Source: Tricholoma matsutake
Taxonomy: Eukaryota; Basidiomycota; Agaricomycetes; Agaricales; Tricholomataceae
Reading direction: 5' to 3'
DNA: 64,000 nt
Assembly (NCBI GenBank): GCA_026075535.2
Contig: AP026540.1
Coordinates: forward strand, 3,410,001-3,474,000
Shown: positions 12,944 through 24,720 of the stretch, piece by piece
Position numbering within the stretch: position 1 is the stretch's first letter
Layout: every line of letters starts with the position of its first letter
Made by a program: the position numbers and the translations under genes
Notes under the pieces: model-generated
The model's input: the letters and a program-made list of their open reading frames with translations, nothing else
Database searches by the model: none
What the model was told of the DNA's origin: nothing

Positions 12944-14157
12944 TCGCTGCGAATAGAAAAATCCTGCTCTTCTACAACTTCTGACTTGATCTCCTCTGCA
13001 ACCTGCTCCTTCGCTTCCTCGACATCTACAAGCACCAACAAGTCTTGGAGGAGTTCATCTCGCCCCTCGGGAGTGAGCATGCAGATATCCTGACAATGGG
13101 GACAAGCTCCAGCCCTGTGCCCAGTTTCCCCACAGTGGTAGCAGAGATCCAACCTATGTGCACGGCTGCGGGCTGCATCAACATCCATTGGTACTGGGAC
13201 ATTGACGGCTGGTGTGGGAGTCTGACAAACAGGAATGGGGTTAAGGCGGGGAAGGGTTCGATTGAAGGTGTAGGGCACATGAGTGGTAGTTGGAGCACGG
13301 AACGCAGCATTAAATGCCACATTTGTGAGTCGGTTCTTGTCACAGAGTGAAGCTTCATACCAAGCATAGATATCATCGTCTGCTGGGCACCCTTCCAACA
13401 TCTGTGCAATCTGATCCTGAATTTCTCGATTGAGGCCCCGTCGGAACTTCACCACCACTGGTAGCCCACTCCCATACCCTGCCATGTCCACCAAATCCTT
13501 GAACTCATCGATATAATCGTCCACAGATTGACGCGCCTGGTGGTAAGAGGATGACTCGAGTCGTGTCACTGCTCAGTGGTGCTCGTTGAGGGGACAAAAG
13601 TGGTGTACAAACTCGGTTCAAAAGTCACCCCAAGTGGAAAAAGGTAGAGAACTGAGTTCTTTAGTTTGACACAGAATACGGTCCACATAGAGATAGGCAC
13701 ATTCAGATTTCATGTATGTGAAGGCCCAATAAATTTTTGCAGCCTCATCGACGAATTGATGTGACTGGAGACTGATGTATAACTCACAGGAATTAAAGAA
13801 TGCACGTCCCTGCGCACGTGCACCATTAAATTCGGCGGGGGGAGACAGTTTGATCTGGGCGCGCTCTTTGGTGGGCACATTTGGCAGTACATCGTTGTGG
13901 GGTGTGCTTGGAGTCACAATGGGGGGAATATTGGTTGTAGGGTTAGTCTGGAGGGTCCTGACAAAGTTTTCGATCGTAGATCTAAGTGAATTGATTTGTG
14001 CGCATATTCCAGAAATGTCGCTTTCAAGTGTGTCGAGGCGCTCTGATGCGTCCATGTCGCTAGGGGACATGTTTGGTGAAAATGGCGGTGCAGTAAAGGT
14101 GAGACTGTCTGGAACGGTGTGTAGGGAGTCTGTGGAGCTTTGGGAAGTGTCATCCAC
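12940..14157 (-). pseudogene. Gypsy-1 gag, disabled by two TGA codons
   Basis: The protein begins MDDTSQSSTDSLHTV at 14157. It contains a capsid-like segment (SYHQARQSVDDYIDEFKDLV, then VVKFRRGLNREIQDQIAQML) and one CCHC zinc knuckle (CYHCGETGHRAGAC). It ends at 12940 with a TGA that overlaps the first codons of pol. Two in-frame TGA codons (13618-13620 and 13573-13575) split it, with no frameshift. Confidence 0.9.
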
Positions 14158-14221
14158 TCTGTACCTGCCTATCTTGGGCAGTGCATTCGCGATTTTCGGG
14201 CCTTAGGGGAGAGTTTTCTAC

Positions 14222-14644
14222 TATAAGGGCAACCTCAGCCTCTAGCAAAGGGAAATCCGAAGTTAAAATTATACTACAAATTACAGGGATTGGGGATGCA
14301 CCTAGCAAAGGGAAATCCGAAGAGAAAACTCTAAGGATCCCTTTGCCAATGCCCAGTATATGTGAAGACAACAAAAATCAAATAATAACCTAAAAATAGA
14401 AAAGGCAGAGATAGGCAGATCAAGGCTGCTGAATGACATCATACCAAGGGGTAGATGTCGGAAGGGGTACTCTGCCTCTAAATATAAAACTGTCAACATG
14501 CACAAACATGATAGAAAGGGAAATTAGTAATAAAATCCGGAAAAATCATAGAAAATGAAGAATAGAAGGAAATGAAGTGAGGAAAAATATAGAACAAACA
14601 TAAAAAATAGGAGAAACACAGGGCACCCCCCTAGTCCCTTTACA
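14222..14644 (-). repeat. Gypsy-1 5' LTR
   Basis: 423 bp, the upstream LTR in the element's own sense. The leader after it (14221 down to 14158) contains no primer-binding site that I can match confidently to a tRNA. Confidence 0.95.
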
Positions 14645-17052
14645 ATGATGCTGCTCATGAGATTGTTGAGAAGTCCCTGAGAATGCAAGATGGGTCCATC
14701 ACGGCTATGTTCGAGTGTGTTAAGGGTAAGGGCAAGGTAATGTATTCGCATAAACAACACACCAAGACTGAATCACGGTATGCTTTCATTTGTATCCCTA
14801 TCTACATGCTTATATCCATCATCAGCACCGAGATTGTCCAATGGGTAGCCGAAAGCATGCATCCCTTCAAGGTAGTTAAGGATCGAGGTTTTGAGTGCTT
14901 GATGAAGACAGGAAGACCAGGATATTACATACATTCCCCCAAAATGGTCTCTCGAGATACTAAGAAGGTTTTTGCATGGTGCCATAAAAGGATCATGACA
15001 ATGCTACAGGTATGATTAGTTCTTTATCAACCATGATATAATCTAATGCATGTACTTACCGGAATTATGAGGGTAACACAACAGACACTTGGACTTCCAT
15101 GAACCACAAAGCATATGTTGCTGTGATGATCCACTTCGAGCAGGATGGTGCTCCGATCTCCATGTTACTTGATCTGGTCCAGGTTGTGAAGTCACACACA
15201 GGGATCACTCTTGCTGCAGTATTTGCGAAGATCCTTGAAGACTTTGGGATTGCACATAAGGTCAGTTGATAAATAAAATCAATTTACCTGCCACTCACAT
15301 GAAAACAGATCTTGAGCATCACTTGTGATAATGCAAGCAATAATGATGAAATGATATGCCAGCTTGAAGAACTCATTGATGAGTTCAAGGGAGAGGAAAG
15401 TCAAACCCGCTGTTTTACACATATTCTCAATTTGATTGCGAAGAGTGTCATTTGACAATTCGACGTACCAAAGGCTCAAGCTGATAAAGTATTTGATGAG
15501 GTGACCACAGCATTGATGGAGCTTGCCAGAAACATTGATGCCGAGGAACAGGAGATGGCTGAGAGTAGGGATGATAGGGATGATGATGAAGAGGATGAGA
15601 ACCTGGAGGATTGGGTGGATGAGAGGGTTACCATGACTGTGGAGCAGCTTGCTGTGCTTGACAAGGCTGTGCAACCAGTGAGGCTGATGCTTGTCAAGGT
15701 GTGTAAAATTCAAGCTCCACATTGACGATCATTATCACCACACACTTCCCAGCTGCGCAAGACTGCATTCGCAATCAAGAACTCATCTACTATTATCCTC
15801 CCCCAGTGGTACAAGGTCCTCGAAGAACTGAAGCTTGATGCTTGCATGATGCCGTGGGATGTATCAATGTGATGGAACTCAACATTCAACATGCTCAAGT
15901 TTGCTATCAAGTACCACACGGCCATTGATGCCATTACAGCCAAACGTAGTATGAAGCTTCACAATTATGAGCTCGTAAAGGAGGAGTGGAAGGTTGCTGA
16001 AGAGCTGTGTGAAGTACTGAAGGTGCATTCCTCAACTTCTTGTTCTAGTAAGAATGCGCTACCATTTGGAATAGATCTTCAAGGATGCAACCCTTTTCTT
16101 CTCTCGGGAGCTCTCAGCCAAACACCCTGCCATGAACACCACCACAGTTATCCCTGCCATGGACACCATTGACGAAGAACTGGCTATGAATGCCCTCTCC
16201 TCAAGGTATTCTGTTGCTGTTCATGCAGCATTGAGTGTCAGCAAGAAAACCTTGAACCGTTACTATGCGAAGACAGATCTCTCCAAAACCTATCGGATTG
16301 CAATGGGTATTTCTTCATTTACCCTCTGTTTCATAATTACTTAGCATTATCTCTCTTTTCAGTCCTTCATCCTTGTCACAAGCTCAATTATTTCAAAACT
16401 GCAAGGTGGGAGGACAACTGGATTGAGGCTGCCAGGCAGCTAGTATGAGACAAGTTTGACTTGTCATACAATCTGAGTCATCCCTCTACTTCTTGGGGGT
16501 CAGCATTGAATAACAGGGTGTGTACTACTCTCATTCATAAGTCTTCGTTTCATCTCACCTTCTCTGCATGCAAAACAGGCTACTCCCTCATCAAAAAGCA
16601 ACAACATCTTCAACAACATGGCATGTGCTCGCTGCCCCTGAGTCCACAGAGCTTTGTGATGAGCTTGATCGCTACCTCAGCTCTGACCCAGAGCATGTTG
16701 TTGATGCTGTTCGTTGGTGGCATGATCATTGTGCAGATTATCCTCACCTGTCGAGGATGGCGATCAATTATCTTGTTATCCCTCATAAGTGATTGTATTC
16801 ATATCTATATTTTATACACCTCATTCAATATTATTACTAGCTACCTCTGTTGGTGTTGAACAAACCTTCAGCAAGGGCTGTCTTCTTCTCTCTCACATCT
16901 GCAATCATCTCTCAGTTCAGTCAACACATGCCCTTATGTGCCTTGGAGTCTGGAGCTTGTGGGGGTATGTCCGAGACAATGATATCAATGAGGTTACAGC
17001 ACTGGAGGAGCTTGTTGGGGAGGAAAGAATGGATGAGTTGTCTGGTGATTAG
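14645..17052 (+). pseudogene. hAT transposase, main catalytic part (broken)
   Basis: This continues the transposase after the Gypsy-1 insertion. Recognisable blocks are KMVSRDTKKVF, the core around TDTWTS, ITCDNASNNDEM (catalytic Asp region), TRCFTHILNLIAKSV, WNSTFNML, and the C-terminal hATC dimerisation domain (VGVEQTFSKGCLLLSH). Short introns with proper borders interrupt it, e.g. 14778-14825 and 15261-15308 (48 nt each) and one starting at 15698. In-frame TGA codons occur after AKSVI (~15452), after DVSM (~15870) and after RQLV (~16448). The hATC end is intact to 17052. Confidence 0.85.
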
Positions 17053-17277
17053 GATGTTATTGACATATAGCCTATCTTTACTATGCTCTCCCATACCATA
17101 CTATGCCGAGTTAAGTCTTTCAAGCACATGGGTACAGGGGGTATTATACCCTCACAACCCTTCATGACCCTTATCTGTCTAGACGGGTAACCCTTACCCT
17201 TCACTGGGGTAAGGGTTTTGACATGTATGGGTAGGGGTACATAAAAAAAACCCAGGGGTTACCCGGGCCATACATTA

Positions 17278-18171
17278 GATACCACATCAACGCAATGCTT
17301 GGCAAAAATCAGAGCCATAACAACTCAGTTGCAAATACAAAGACTTTGGTGCAAACACATTTTTTTAAATGTGCTTAGAAGTTGTGCTACTCTCAAATTT
17401 CATCAGTAGGTTGACAAAAAAGTTTCCAGAGGTTTCTCAACCTCAAACTTGAAAAAATCAGAAAACCTTGGAAATTTGAATACCTGGAAACTTAAGTCAC
17501 TTTTTCTGGAAACCTCACTAGCAAGCATTCTCTGGAAACCTCTGAAACTCTATGAAACCTCTAGAAACCTCGAAAGTGCAGCCAAGAAAAAATGCTTATT
17601 ATAGTAAGTTTCTGAGTTTCCAAGTTTCCAAGTATTCAAAAACCTGGAAATGTGTGAAAACCAACCAAAACCTGAAAACTAAAATGTCATCTTCCTGTTG
17701 TATTCCTGATGCCTAAGCTATATTAATAACACGTGACATTAGATGTAGTTTTAGTGAAGATAGTCGTTCACTAATAGAGTTCCTCTATCTTACGATGCCC
17801 TGAGTCCAGATCTGCGACCATAAACTGCTGGCTATTCCATCCATCTCGCTTGCGCGGCCAAAGCGGCCAAACAGTGGGCTGAAATATAGTTGAACGTATT
17901 TCACAGGTCACCCCCGTTCGATTCGGGGTCTGGACCAGACCCCGGTGCAGTTTTCATTTAGTCCAAGGCTCCGGCAAATCACAGTATGATGATGTTCCGA
18001 AACCATGTGGAGGCTCATAAACATGCCACTCTGTGCCACATATTGTGGATAACATAACGACATAAAACGTCATGATGCTCCTGCGACCTCAAACTCCCAA
18101 CTTGTACACAAGCCATTTTACTTAGTTGACTCCAGGATAATGCATCTCCCACTAAGCAACGTGAAGACTTC
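17278..18171. other. Non-coding stretch with short repeated motif
   Basis: Between 17390 and 17660 the word gaaacct and relatives recur irregularly (GGAAACCTC, GAAACCTCTG), an AT-rich degenerate simple repeat. The right copy of the 22-bp direct repeat lies at 17676-17697. A strong short hairpin, arms CGGGGTCTGG and CCAGACCCCG around a single A, sits at 17924-17944. No gene was seen. Confidence 0.5.
17676..17697 (+). repeat. 22-bp exact direct repeat, right copy
   Basis: Identical to 7432-7453. It lies about 400 bp beyond the right end of the hAT element. Confidence 0.8.
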
Positions 18172-18630
18172 ATGGTGACAACGGCGCACACCTGCGCTGC
18201 TTACGGCATACCTCGCTTCCTTCAGGTACTCGCTCGAGCCAGGAGGCAATGTTCCGAAATAGCATTCTTTTCATCTGATCAGGCACCTACGTCTGCGAAT
18301 AACAGCGACTCTGATGCGTTGTCCAGCACCACGTCGCACCTTTCTCGTCAGATACTTCCACCTGACATGATCTGTACAAGGAACATGCAATTATGGGAAG
18401 CGACCCTGACCACGATTCTCCCCTTCCTCATGATACAAGACGGAGCCAGGCTTATGTACCTGATCGAGGGGTCACTCCCTGGAATAATCGTAGTCCAGTG
18501 GAGTAAGCACCCAGGCATCGTAACTCGTTCCAAGATTGTTGACGACCTGGGAGTCATGTACGGGAAGAAATGGAGATCTGACGGTGTAGCAAACACGGTG
18601 CTTGCAATGCGTATCGGCAGTTATAACTGA
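18172..18630 (+). CDS. Hypothetical protein, 152 residues
   Basis: This is an uninterrupted ORF with balanced base composition and no low-complexity sequence. Its C-terminal half looks protein-like (WEATLTTILPFLMIQDGARL, then IIVVQWSKHP and YGKKWRSDGVANTVL), with alternating hydrophobic stretches but no clear signal peptide or TM helix. I recognise no family. An upstream exon or internal introns cannot be excluded. It is the longest open frame in the transposon-free stretch, apart from the weaker 31993 candidate. Confidence 0.35.
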   Translation: MVTTAHTCAAYGIPRFLQVLARARRQCSEIAFFSSDQAPTSANNSDSDALSSTTSHLSRQILPPDMICTRNMQLWEATLTTILPFLMIQDGARLMYLIEGSLPGIIVVQWSKHPGIVTRSKIVDDLGVMYGKKWRSDGVANTVLAMRIGSYN

Positions 18631-21600
18631 CATTGTCGAGAATTCTCGTTCGAATTACCCTCTTTTCGCCGATGAGTATGAGTTAATTCATATCCATGTT
18701 TGTTCAGCCTATAGTTTGCCAGCCTGAGGACTTGTGTGCCACTAGGCGCGTTACCGGTCATGCCATGTGATGGACTTCTCAGATTTAAATTTTGCACTTG
18801 GTGGAGTATCGAAAGCCAGAAATTTAGATCTTGGAGATGACTGACTGAGCAAAGTGTGTCTGTCTTCGCGAGGAAATTTCTCCATGCATCAGCGATCTGA
18901 CATTAAATTATTAGAGCAACTTAAACTGACATTAACTGCCCCCATAACATCACTGTCTCTTATACTTTGAATGTGACTCTAGGCTTCAGCGAGGTAGGTG
19001 AGAAGAGACAAAATAATTATGAACCAGTGTACGCTTCTGAAACGAAAAGGATGGCCATGCTGATGCTCAATGGCTATCGAATGATCTCGCAAAATCCAAC
19101 TATCAATTGGGAGAGAGGCTCAGCGCTCAGGGCCAAATCCGACCAGAACCTTTTTGATTGGTACCCCGAGAAGGTACTGTAAAAAAAGATGCGAAGTGAA
19201 ATAAAAGTCGGTTGGGAGTGGAGAGCGGCGAGCACGTACTATTGGGTATAACGCGACCGAAATGTCAAATATTTTCTTAAAAAATAGCTCTGATGACGAC
19301 TCCTATGACCAGGAGAGCCAGCCAGTACAACGCGGGTGGGGGGTCGTGGACAGGATCTAGTGGAGGTTGCTGTGAACAAGGATTGAAAGTTGGAAGACGT
19401 TCAGTACAAAGAATGGTATGACAACTTACGGGGAGAAATTCTGGTATATCCAACATGGCTAGAACCTCCTCTTCCCCGATGCCATCCTGGAGAAATCGAG
19501 TGAGATGGGTCGCAGGGTCGGGGAGGGGGGATCACAAACAAATTTCGGCCTTGGATATGGGTGGGCACGCTGCAGAAGTGATCGAGCGTGCAAGAAGTCA
19601 GCAAACATTTCGTTTGACTGCTCAAAAACCGAAAAATGATCGTGAAGGAAATAATACTACGTACTCGTCGAGGTTTTGTTATCCGAGGCATGATAAAAGA
19701 CGTCAACTGGTTTGCTGACTCGGCTCCTTGGGTTGGCAGGAGGATGTGCAGTGGCGTGGAATTTCGGTGTTGAGGAAGAAGGCGGAATTTCAAAACATCA
19801 AGACAGATAGTTTATGGACATTGTCACAAATCACCGTCATTCTTGGAACGCTAAATATTAGCTGCCATGCAAATGGTGGTGAGGGGCGATATTCACAGTC
19901 AGTAAATAGCCCATGCACGAGTGGTTAAGATTACCTTGCATGCTGTTGTTTATGCGATTCGAAAACCAACAGAGCGCTGGACGATATTGTGATCTGTCAG
20001 AAATTTGATGGAAGCAACAGCATCGAAAGAGCAATCTACACTATCTTACTCTCCATTTCTAGTCGTATATCGACACCACGCTTTACAGAGACCAGTCTTC
20101 AACAAGGCGCCTAGTCGATGCGCTGGATATATGACAAGGATAGATGCACCAGAAAGCTATCATAGGGCATGCCAAACGATGCCTAGAAGCTCGACGGATT
20201 CCACGAGCCGATACTCGATACAATGCCTTCCACAAGAGGTTCTCGGGCGAAAGATCCAAACTTTCTATTACGGTCTCATAAACCCGTAAGGTGTCGAATG
20301 CATGACTGACCCGCTTTCGCATCGCCTTGTAAGTTAGGAGTCCTTCTCCCGATGTCGTGTTGCATGACAGAAAAGAGTTGACCACTCGGATATCTGCTTC
20401 AGCCTTCAAGGAATGCTCCCTGTGAAGCACGTTTCTCTACGCCATGCCGACGGGCCGGCGGAGGCCTTTCTACCTCATTACCATATTCCCCAGAACGATA
20501 AGCTTCATCCCTCTTATGATTGTGTATAATTCGAATTTTCTTCACCCAACAGCCTTTGAACAGCTTCTGAGAAACTTGCCTTTTTTGGTCAGCGAGGACA
20601 TGTGAACTCGACAGCCGCCTAAGAACCTATGTTCGCTCCCGGCACGTTGACAGTCTGACAGAAGATCAGTGCAACTTCCTGTCAGGTAAGACCGTCAAAA
20701 AAAAATTGTACAGATCGCACATCAAGAGTCAAGTTCCCTGTCGACCTTGTCAAGCAGAAATGAGACGAATACTGCTCTCCGCTCTTTGAGCAATATATCG
20801 ACTGGAGAGCCAAAACACGGTCAGCAGATGGATAGTGGAATTGACGACGTTTCACCTAGAATCTGTCGACCTGAGTCCTGACCAACGATACCTTGCCCTC
20901 CTCGACTTCATATCTTGATTAGGAGACTGTTGTCCTTGGCAAGATTTGCATACTTCGAGGCACCATGCGCATCGCAACTATGTCTGTAGGTGGATGAACG
21001 CATGGGCAATTTTAGGCCTGGCCTTCGTCCTCCTGTCAGACATGGTTGTAACCTCGAGAGAATCAGAGATGAAACTCTGCGCTGCGCTTCTCCAGTCGCC
21101 AGCCTCCAGACCGTTGCTTACATACTCAAGTGGCACGCATTGTTGACTCTTCCCCTTGACCGCCAGTGACTTGCAAGCCTGTTTGCAGCGGATTTTGGGG
21201 TGATTTCAAATTATTTCCGAGTTGAGAGCTCGTCGCCAAGGTGAAAGACAGGGACGGCCACCTTTGATTTTCTTGATGTATCCAACGAGTATCCAACGAG
21301 GTATCCAACGAGACCTATCGACCGTGTCATGGAGCTCGGTGGGCCTCCATCTAATTGAAATTTGCCTTGGAACACCTTCATGACTGGAGAGGCTGAGGAC
21401 GGTCTGTGCATCGATAGACGTAGCTGATATGACGCATATGAACCTCGAGGCCGCTCTGAAATCCTTCAACAGCCAGGCGCCTATCGCCCGCTTCATGATC
21501 CGCTTCATGACCCCCCTCCACCGATCGACCCATAAGAGAAGAAGAAACTGACAGCCCGCAGACCTCAAATCCTCATGAACCCGCAAGAATTTAAGTTGTT

Positions 21601-24305
21601 GGCAACAACTCAGAATCGCCTACTTTGTGTGAAGTGAGATATTGTCTATCAAATCAACAGACCCCGTTCAGTCGTACTTACATGCAAAGAACGGCGGAGG
21701 ATATGTGAAAGGTATGTAAATTAATTTTCGTGGATTGTTTGGAGAAGATTTTTAAATCCAGTTGTGACTTGATGCCACGATCTGTCTTCCTCCCTCAATG
21801 CTCATTGCTTCAGGGCCCCTGCTAATACTATATATTAAGCTTTCACCCATTTGCTAAAGCCTTGGACATGAAATTCCCTGTCTGCCTTTTCCACTTTGTC
21901 TAGCTCTTCCCTCGACTTGGAAGGACCTAAAACAAGTTTCAATTCTAATTTCACATGACAAGCCACCACAGCAACGTCGTGCAACGAGTCATGCAGGAGA
22001 TATAGGTGCCCAAAAGTAAGAGGGATGGCTGCTGATTTGTATCGCAAATGAAAGAAGGCCCACAGCCCGGCGCAGGCGACAATGAACGATAAGGTGCGGC
22101 TTCTACATTACTGGCATTACAGCTATACACATTTAACGGACTGTCTAGCTAATTATCAGATTTTTCTATCACGGGGTGGTAGGCAAACCCGAGCTCGCAA
22201 AGATGAGATAACTTTGTTGCCATTGGACCAAGCCAACGAAGCGGCCAAAATCTCTTCTTGTACGGCTTTATCATTCTGAAGTGCGCCTTAGATTTAATCA
22301 AAGATGGAGGACATTGCTAAAGTATTGGAGAAAGGTTTTCTGCTGGGACGCCGAATATTCCGACATATCGGGTTTCCGACTACGTTGGTCTTTAATTGCT
22401 GATGCTGTAAAGGTCCGCTCAAGCCAAAACGTCACATCAACCCTTCCTAGGAGACAACACATTCTGCATGACGAATATAATCGAAGCTTAAAGTCTTTAC
22501 CTTCATGATGAAATTGACCCGGCTTTCAATCCATGATCAGTGCCTGCTGAAAAGCGGAGAAATTTTGCGCACCGGAAGTGAGACCTTCGCGTGTACATGC
22601 TCCCTCTACTGCAAGAATATCTCTCTAACCCCACTACCGTGATGTCAGCCTCAGAGCTGATGTTATCGCAGCGCAGCGCCTCTGCGGTCTTGTATTTTAA
22701 CCACCGGTCCGAAAAAAATACGGCTCCGTTGATGTTTTCACGTGATATGTCGGTCACGTTTAAAAAAGTTAGTATGGCGGTTACTTTTCGGCGTAGTACT
22801 GAAGCAAACTGTACATTGGCAGGAAAGAGATATCAATACAGTGGTTTGTCACGTTTACCTGTGCGTAAGTACTTAAGGATGGCTTTGGATTATCCCACAA
22901 TGCAACTGCAGCTACAGAGTTGGAAGTGTACCTGTTATTTTCTCCGAAAGGCAGCTTTGAGGCAGCTATGTTATGTTACACCTATAGGAGGTTGATGGGT
23001 ACGTGACATCATGGACGTGCACGACAAGGTGCAGCTCATCACAATCTTTGTACAGATCACTTCGACACCAAGGAGCTAATCGTCGGGAATGCTTTATTGG
23101 CTGTTACTCGTTTGTGTAATAGGTAAGCGTTCTTCAGAGCAACAATAAGTTCGAAGCGAGGCTCTCTGGTGTTTGGGCTTCAAGGTATGATGGATCATGA
23201 TGCCATGTCCCATCATGTGTGGATTGATCTTCTTTCTTTGGTTGTTCGCCTCCGCGACGGATACTCTCATGCAACGCAGCCTCTTGATGCATGACTGGAC
23301 AATGCCGTAGAATATCTATTGGGAATGTGGTGATGATTGTAGAAGTCCCACCAGAATCGAATATGTTTGAAGATGGAGTTTGGGTGAGATGAACGAGAAA
23401 AGTGCAGGACATGAAATATTAGAAGCAACTCGGCATGTCAACGATCGATGCCCAAATCCGTAGGCGCGTCGCTGAGGTTGTTTTTGTGACTTCATCTTCC
23501 TATGCTTTCCTGAAAATCGAACAGACATGCGTAAATGCCGTGCGTGGTACATGACAAGCTCAAAGAGAGGCAAGCATTCATTTCATTTTCCTTGTATGAC
23601 CAGAGGATCCTATAGAATTGTCCGTCGGACAACGGTTGATGGAAGGTAGGCTTTCCGAGTCACTCACTTCGATGTTTACCATCAAGGAAACTGAAAAACG
23701 AGAAGCCGTTTCAAAATAACGCTTTGCTCCCAAAACCTGCCGTGTAATGGCTAACTTGGAGTGATAGTGGCGCAGCCGCATAAAATAAATAGTTGGTACT
23801 TATAGGGCAAACCTCCCGGTGCAAGCTGGAGTCAGGCGAGATTGAAATTAAGATCAAACCTTTTTTTTGTGTGCACGAGATAGCGAGTAACATCACCACA
23901 GCTGGTTTTACGGCGCTGTCTCCCTAGAGTTCATTAATGAGAACGCCCACTATTCCCGTTGGTGGGCGAGAAACAAATGTAGCTTACAACCTGAAGGCTT
24001 GATGCCCAATACCAGCTTGCAAGCTGTGTTTATCCGTCGGGGACATAAATGGTTTGGCTATGTACAGACTAAGGCGACGGTCTAATATACTAAAAGTGTT
24101 GCACAGATGGTTGCGGGGCAATATGATTGCCAGTGTACAGGAAATTGCAAGACTACTTATAACGGACGTTGTCAGTGATAGGGCATTTTGTTTTACTAAT
24201 GATGATCCGCAACTATACATAGACGATGGTTGTCGCTGGGACGAAGACTCTGGCCCTGTACGTGAAGTCAAGACCACCACATTAGACAGCGAAAGTACGA
24301 ACCTA
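18631..24305. other. 5.7-kb stretch without a convincing gene
   Basis: Many short ORFs exist on both strands but none has a recognisable domain. The longest are 20083-20430 (-), 21206-21586 (-), 22591-22995 (+) and 19401-19793 (-). A minus-strand group at 23134-23899 could be exons of an unknown gene (an ORF starting MSCTFLVHLTQTP at 23412); this is not supported further. A small direct tandem (about 12 bp, three copies of the tatccaacgag type) lies at 21276-21311. The segment 20598-20680 resembles 25831-25900. Confidence 0.4.
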
Positions 24306-24720
24306 CTACACGCGTAAAAACTTAAAAAAGCCATCCGAGACTTCCTTCACAATTGTTCTGGAATGGACGACTCCGACGGTGAGTAGGATCAAGAAAATGA
24401 ATCCATGAACGATCCAACGCGCAAAACGAGCGAGAGCGGCGGGGGCTTGAGCCGGCTGTTGCTGAAGAAAATTCTGAGAAGCTTGACGCACGAAAGAGGG
24501 AAGTAATGGCTCACTGGAGGGTCCCCCACATTCTGGAAACAGCGATGAGGTACGATAATTGATGAGGGACAAAGTCAACTACACACAAAATGTGGCCGTC
24601 GGTAAGGATGACTGCGACGGAAGGATCTCTGTGTGGAGATCAATTGAGCAAAGGGGAAATTGAGCAGGAACGAACATCTAGTCATACCTGCAGCTGGTAA
24701 GATGTTCTGATAGGCGGCAT
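24306..24720 (-). CDS. Small single-pass membrane protein, two exons
   Basis: Exon 1 is 24688-24720 (MPPIRTSYQLQ). The intron 24579-24687 has GTATGA and GTGTAG borders. Exon 2 is 24306-24578, ending with TAG. The product is 101 residues with a Gln/Ala/Pro stretch (QNFLQQQPAQAPAALARFAR) directly before one hydrophobic helix (about residues 66-83, WIVHGFIFLILLTVGVV), and then a short tail SRTIVKEVSDGFFKFLRV. No signal peptide is visible, so a tail-anchored or small organelle/ER membrane protein is possible. I do not recognise the family. The protein at 29278-29766 has the same layout and a similar tail. A second intron in the N-terminal half cannot be excluded. Confidence 0.5.

Larger units (their letters stand above)
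8743..14644 (-). mobile_element. Gypsy-1: chromodomain Ty3/Gypsy LTR retrotransposon inserted in the hAT element
   Basis: This is a complete 5.9-kb element: two 423-424 bp LTRs, TG..TA ends in sense (TGTAA..CTTATA), and a 5-bp target duplication ATGAT at 8738-8742 and 14645-14649. All coding sequence runs on the minus strand. The order is gag with a zinc knuckle, protease, reverse transcriptase, RNase H, integrase and a C-terminal chromodomain, i.e. a chromovirus. A polypurine tract (agagagggggtga) precedes the 3' LTR at 9167. LTR size and domain order remind me of marY1-type elements of Tricholoma; that is from memory and unverified. The ORFs are dead through in-frame TGA codons and at least one frameshift. 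Confidence 0.95.
7640..17277 (+). mobile_element. hAT DNA transposon, decayed, split by Gypsy-1
   Basis: The ends form an imperfect inverted repeat: left TAGTGAATGGCACGGGT, right (reverse complement) TAATGTATGGCCCGGGT. Inside each end, GGGTA-type motifs recur, a usual hAT subterminal pattern. Without the inserted Gypsy (8743-14644 plus a 5-bp duplication) the element is about 3.7 kb. It encodes an intron-containing hAT transposase on the plus strand. No 8-bp target duplication can be read in the flanks (atggtgca versus gataccac), so the ends have decayed or the exact boundaries are off by some bases. The 1.1-kb MITE at 56149 shares the TIR core ATGGCACG. Confidence 0.75.

Noticed and set aside
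24054..24317. Plus-strand ORF of 87 codons containing LYIDDGCRWDEDSG, and the overlapping minus ORF 23984-24334
   Set aside because: No recognised domain. The plus ORF runs antisense into the end of the better-supported minus gene at 24306-24720, and neither frame shows splice-supported extensions.
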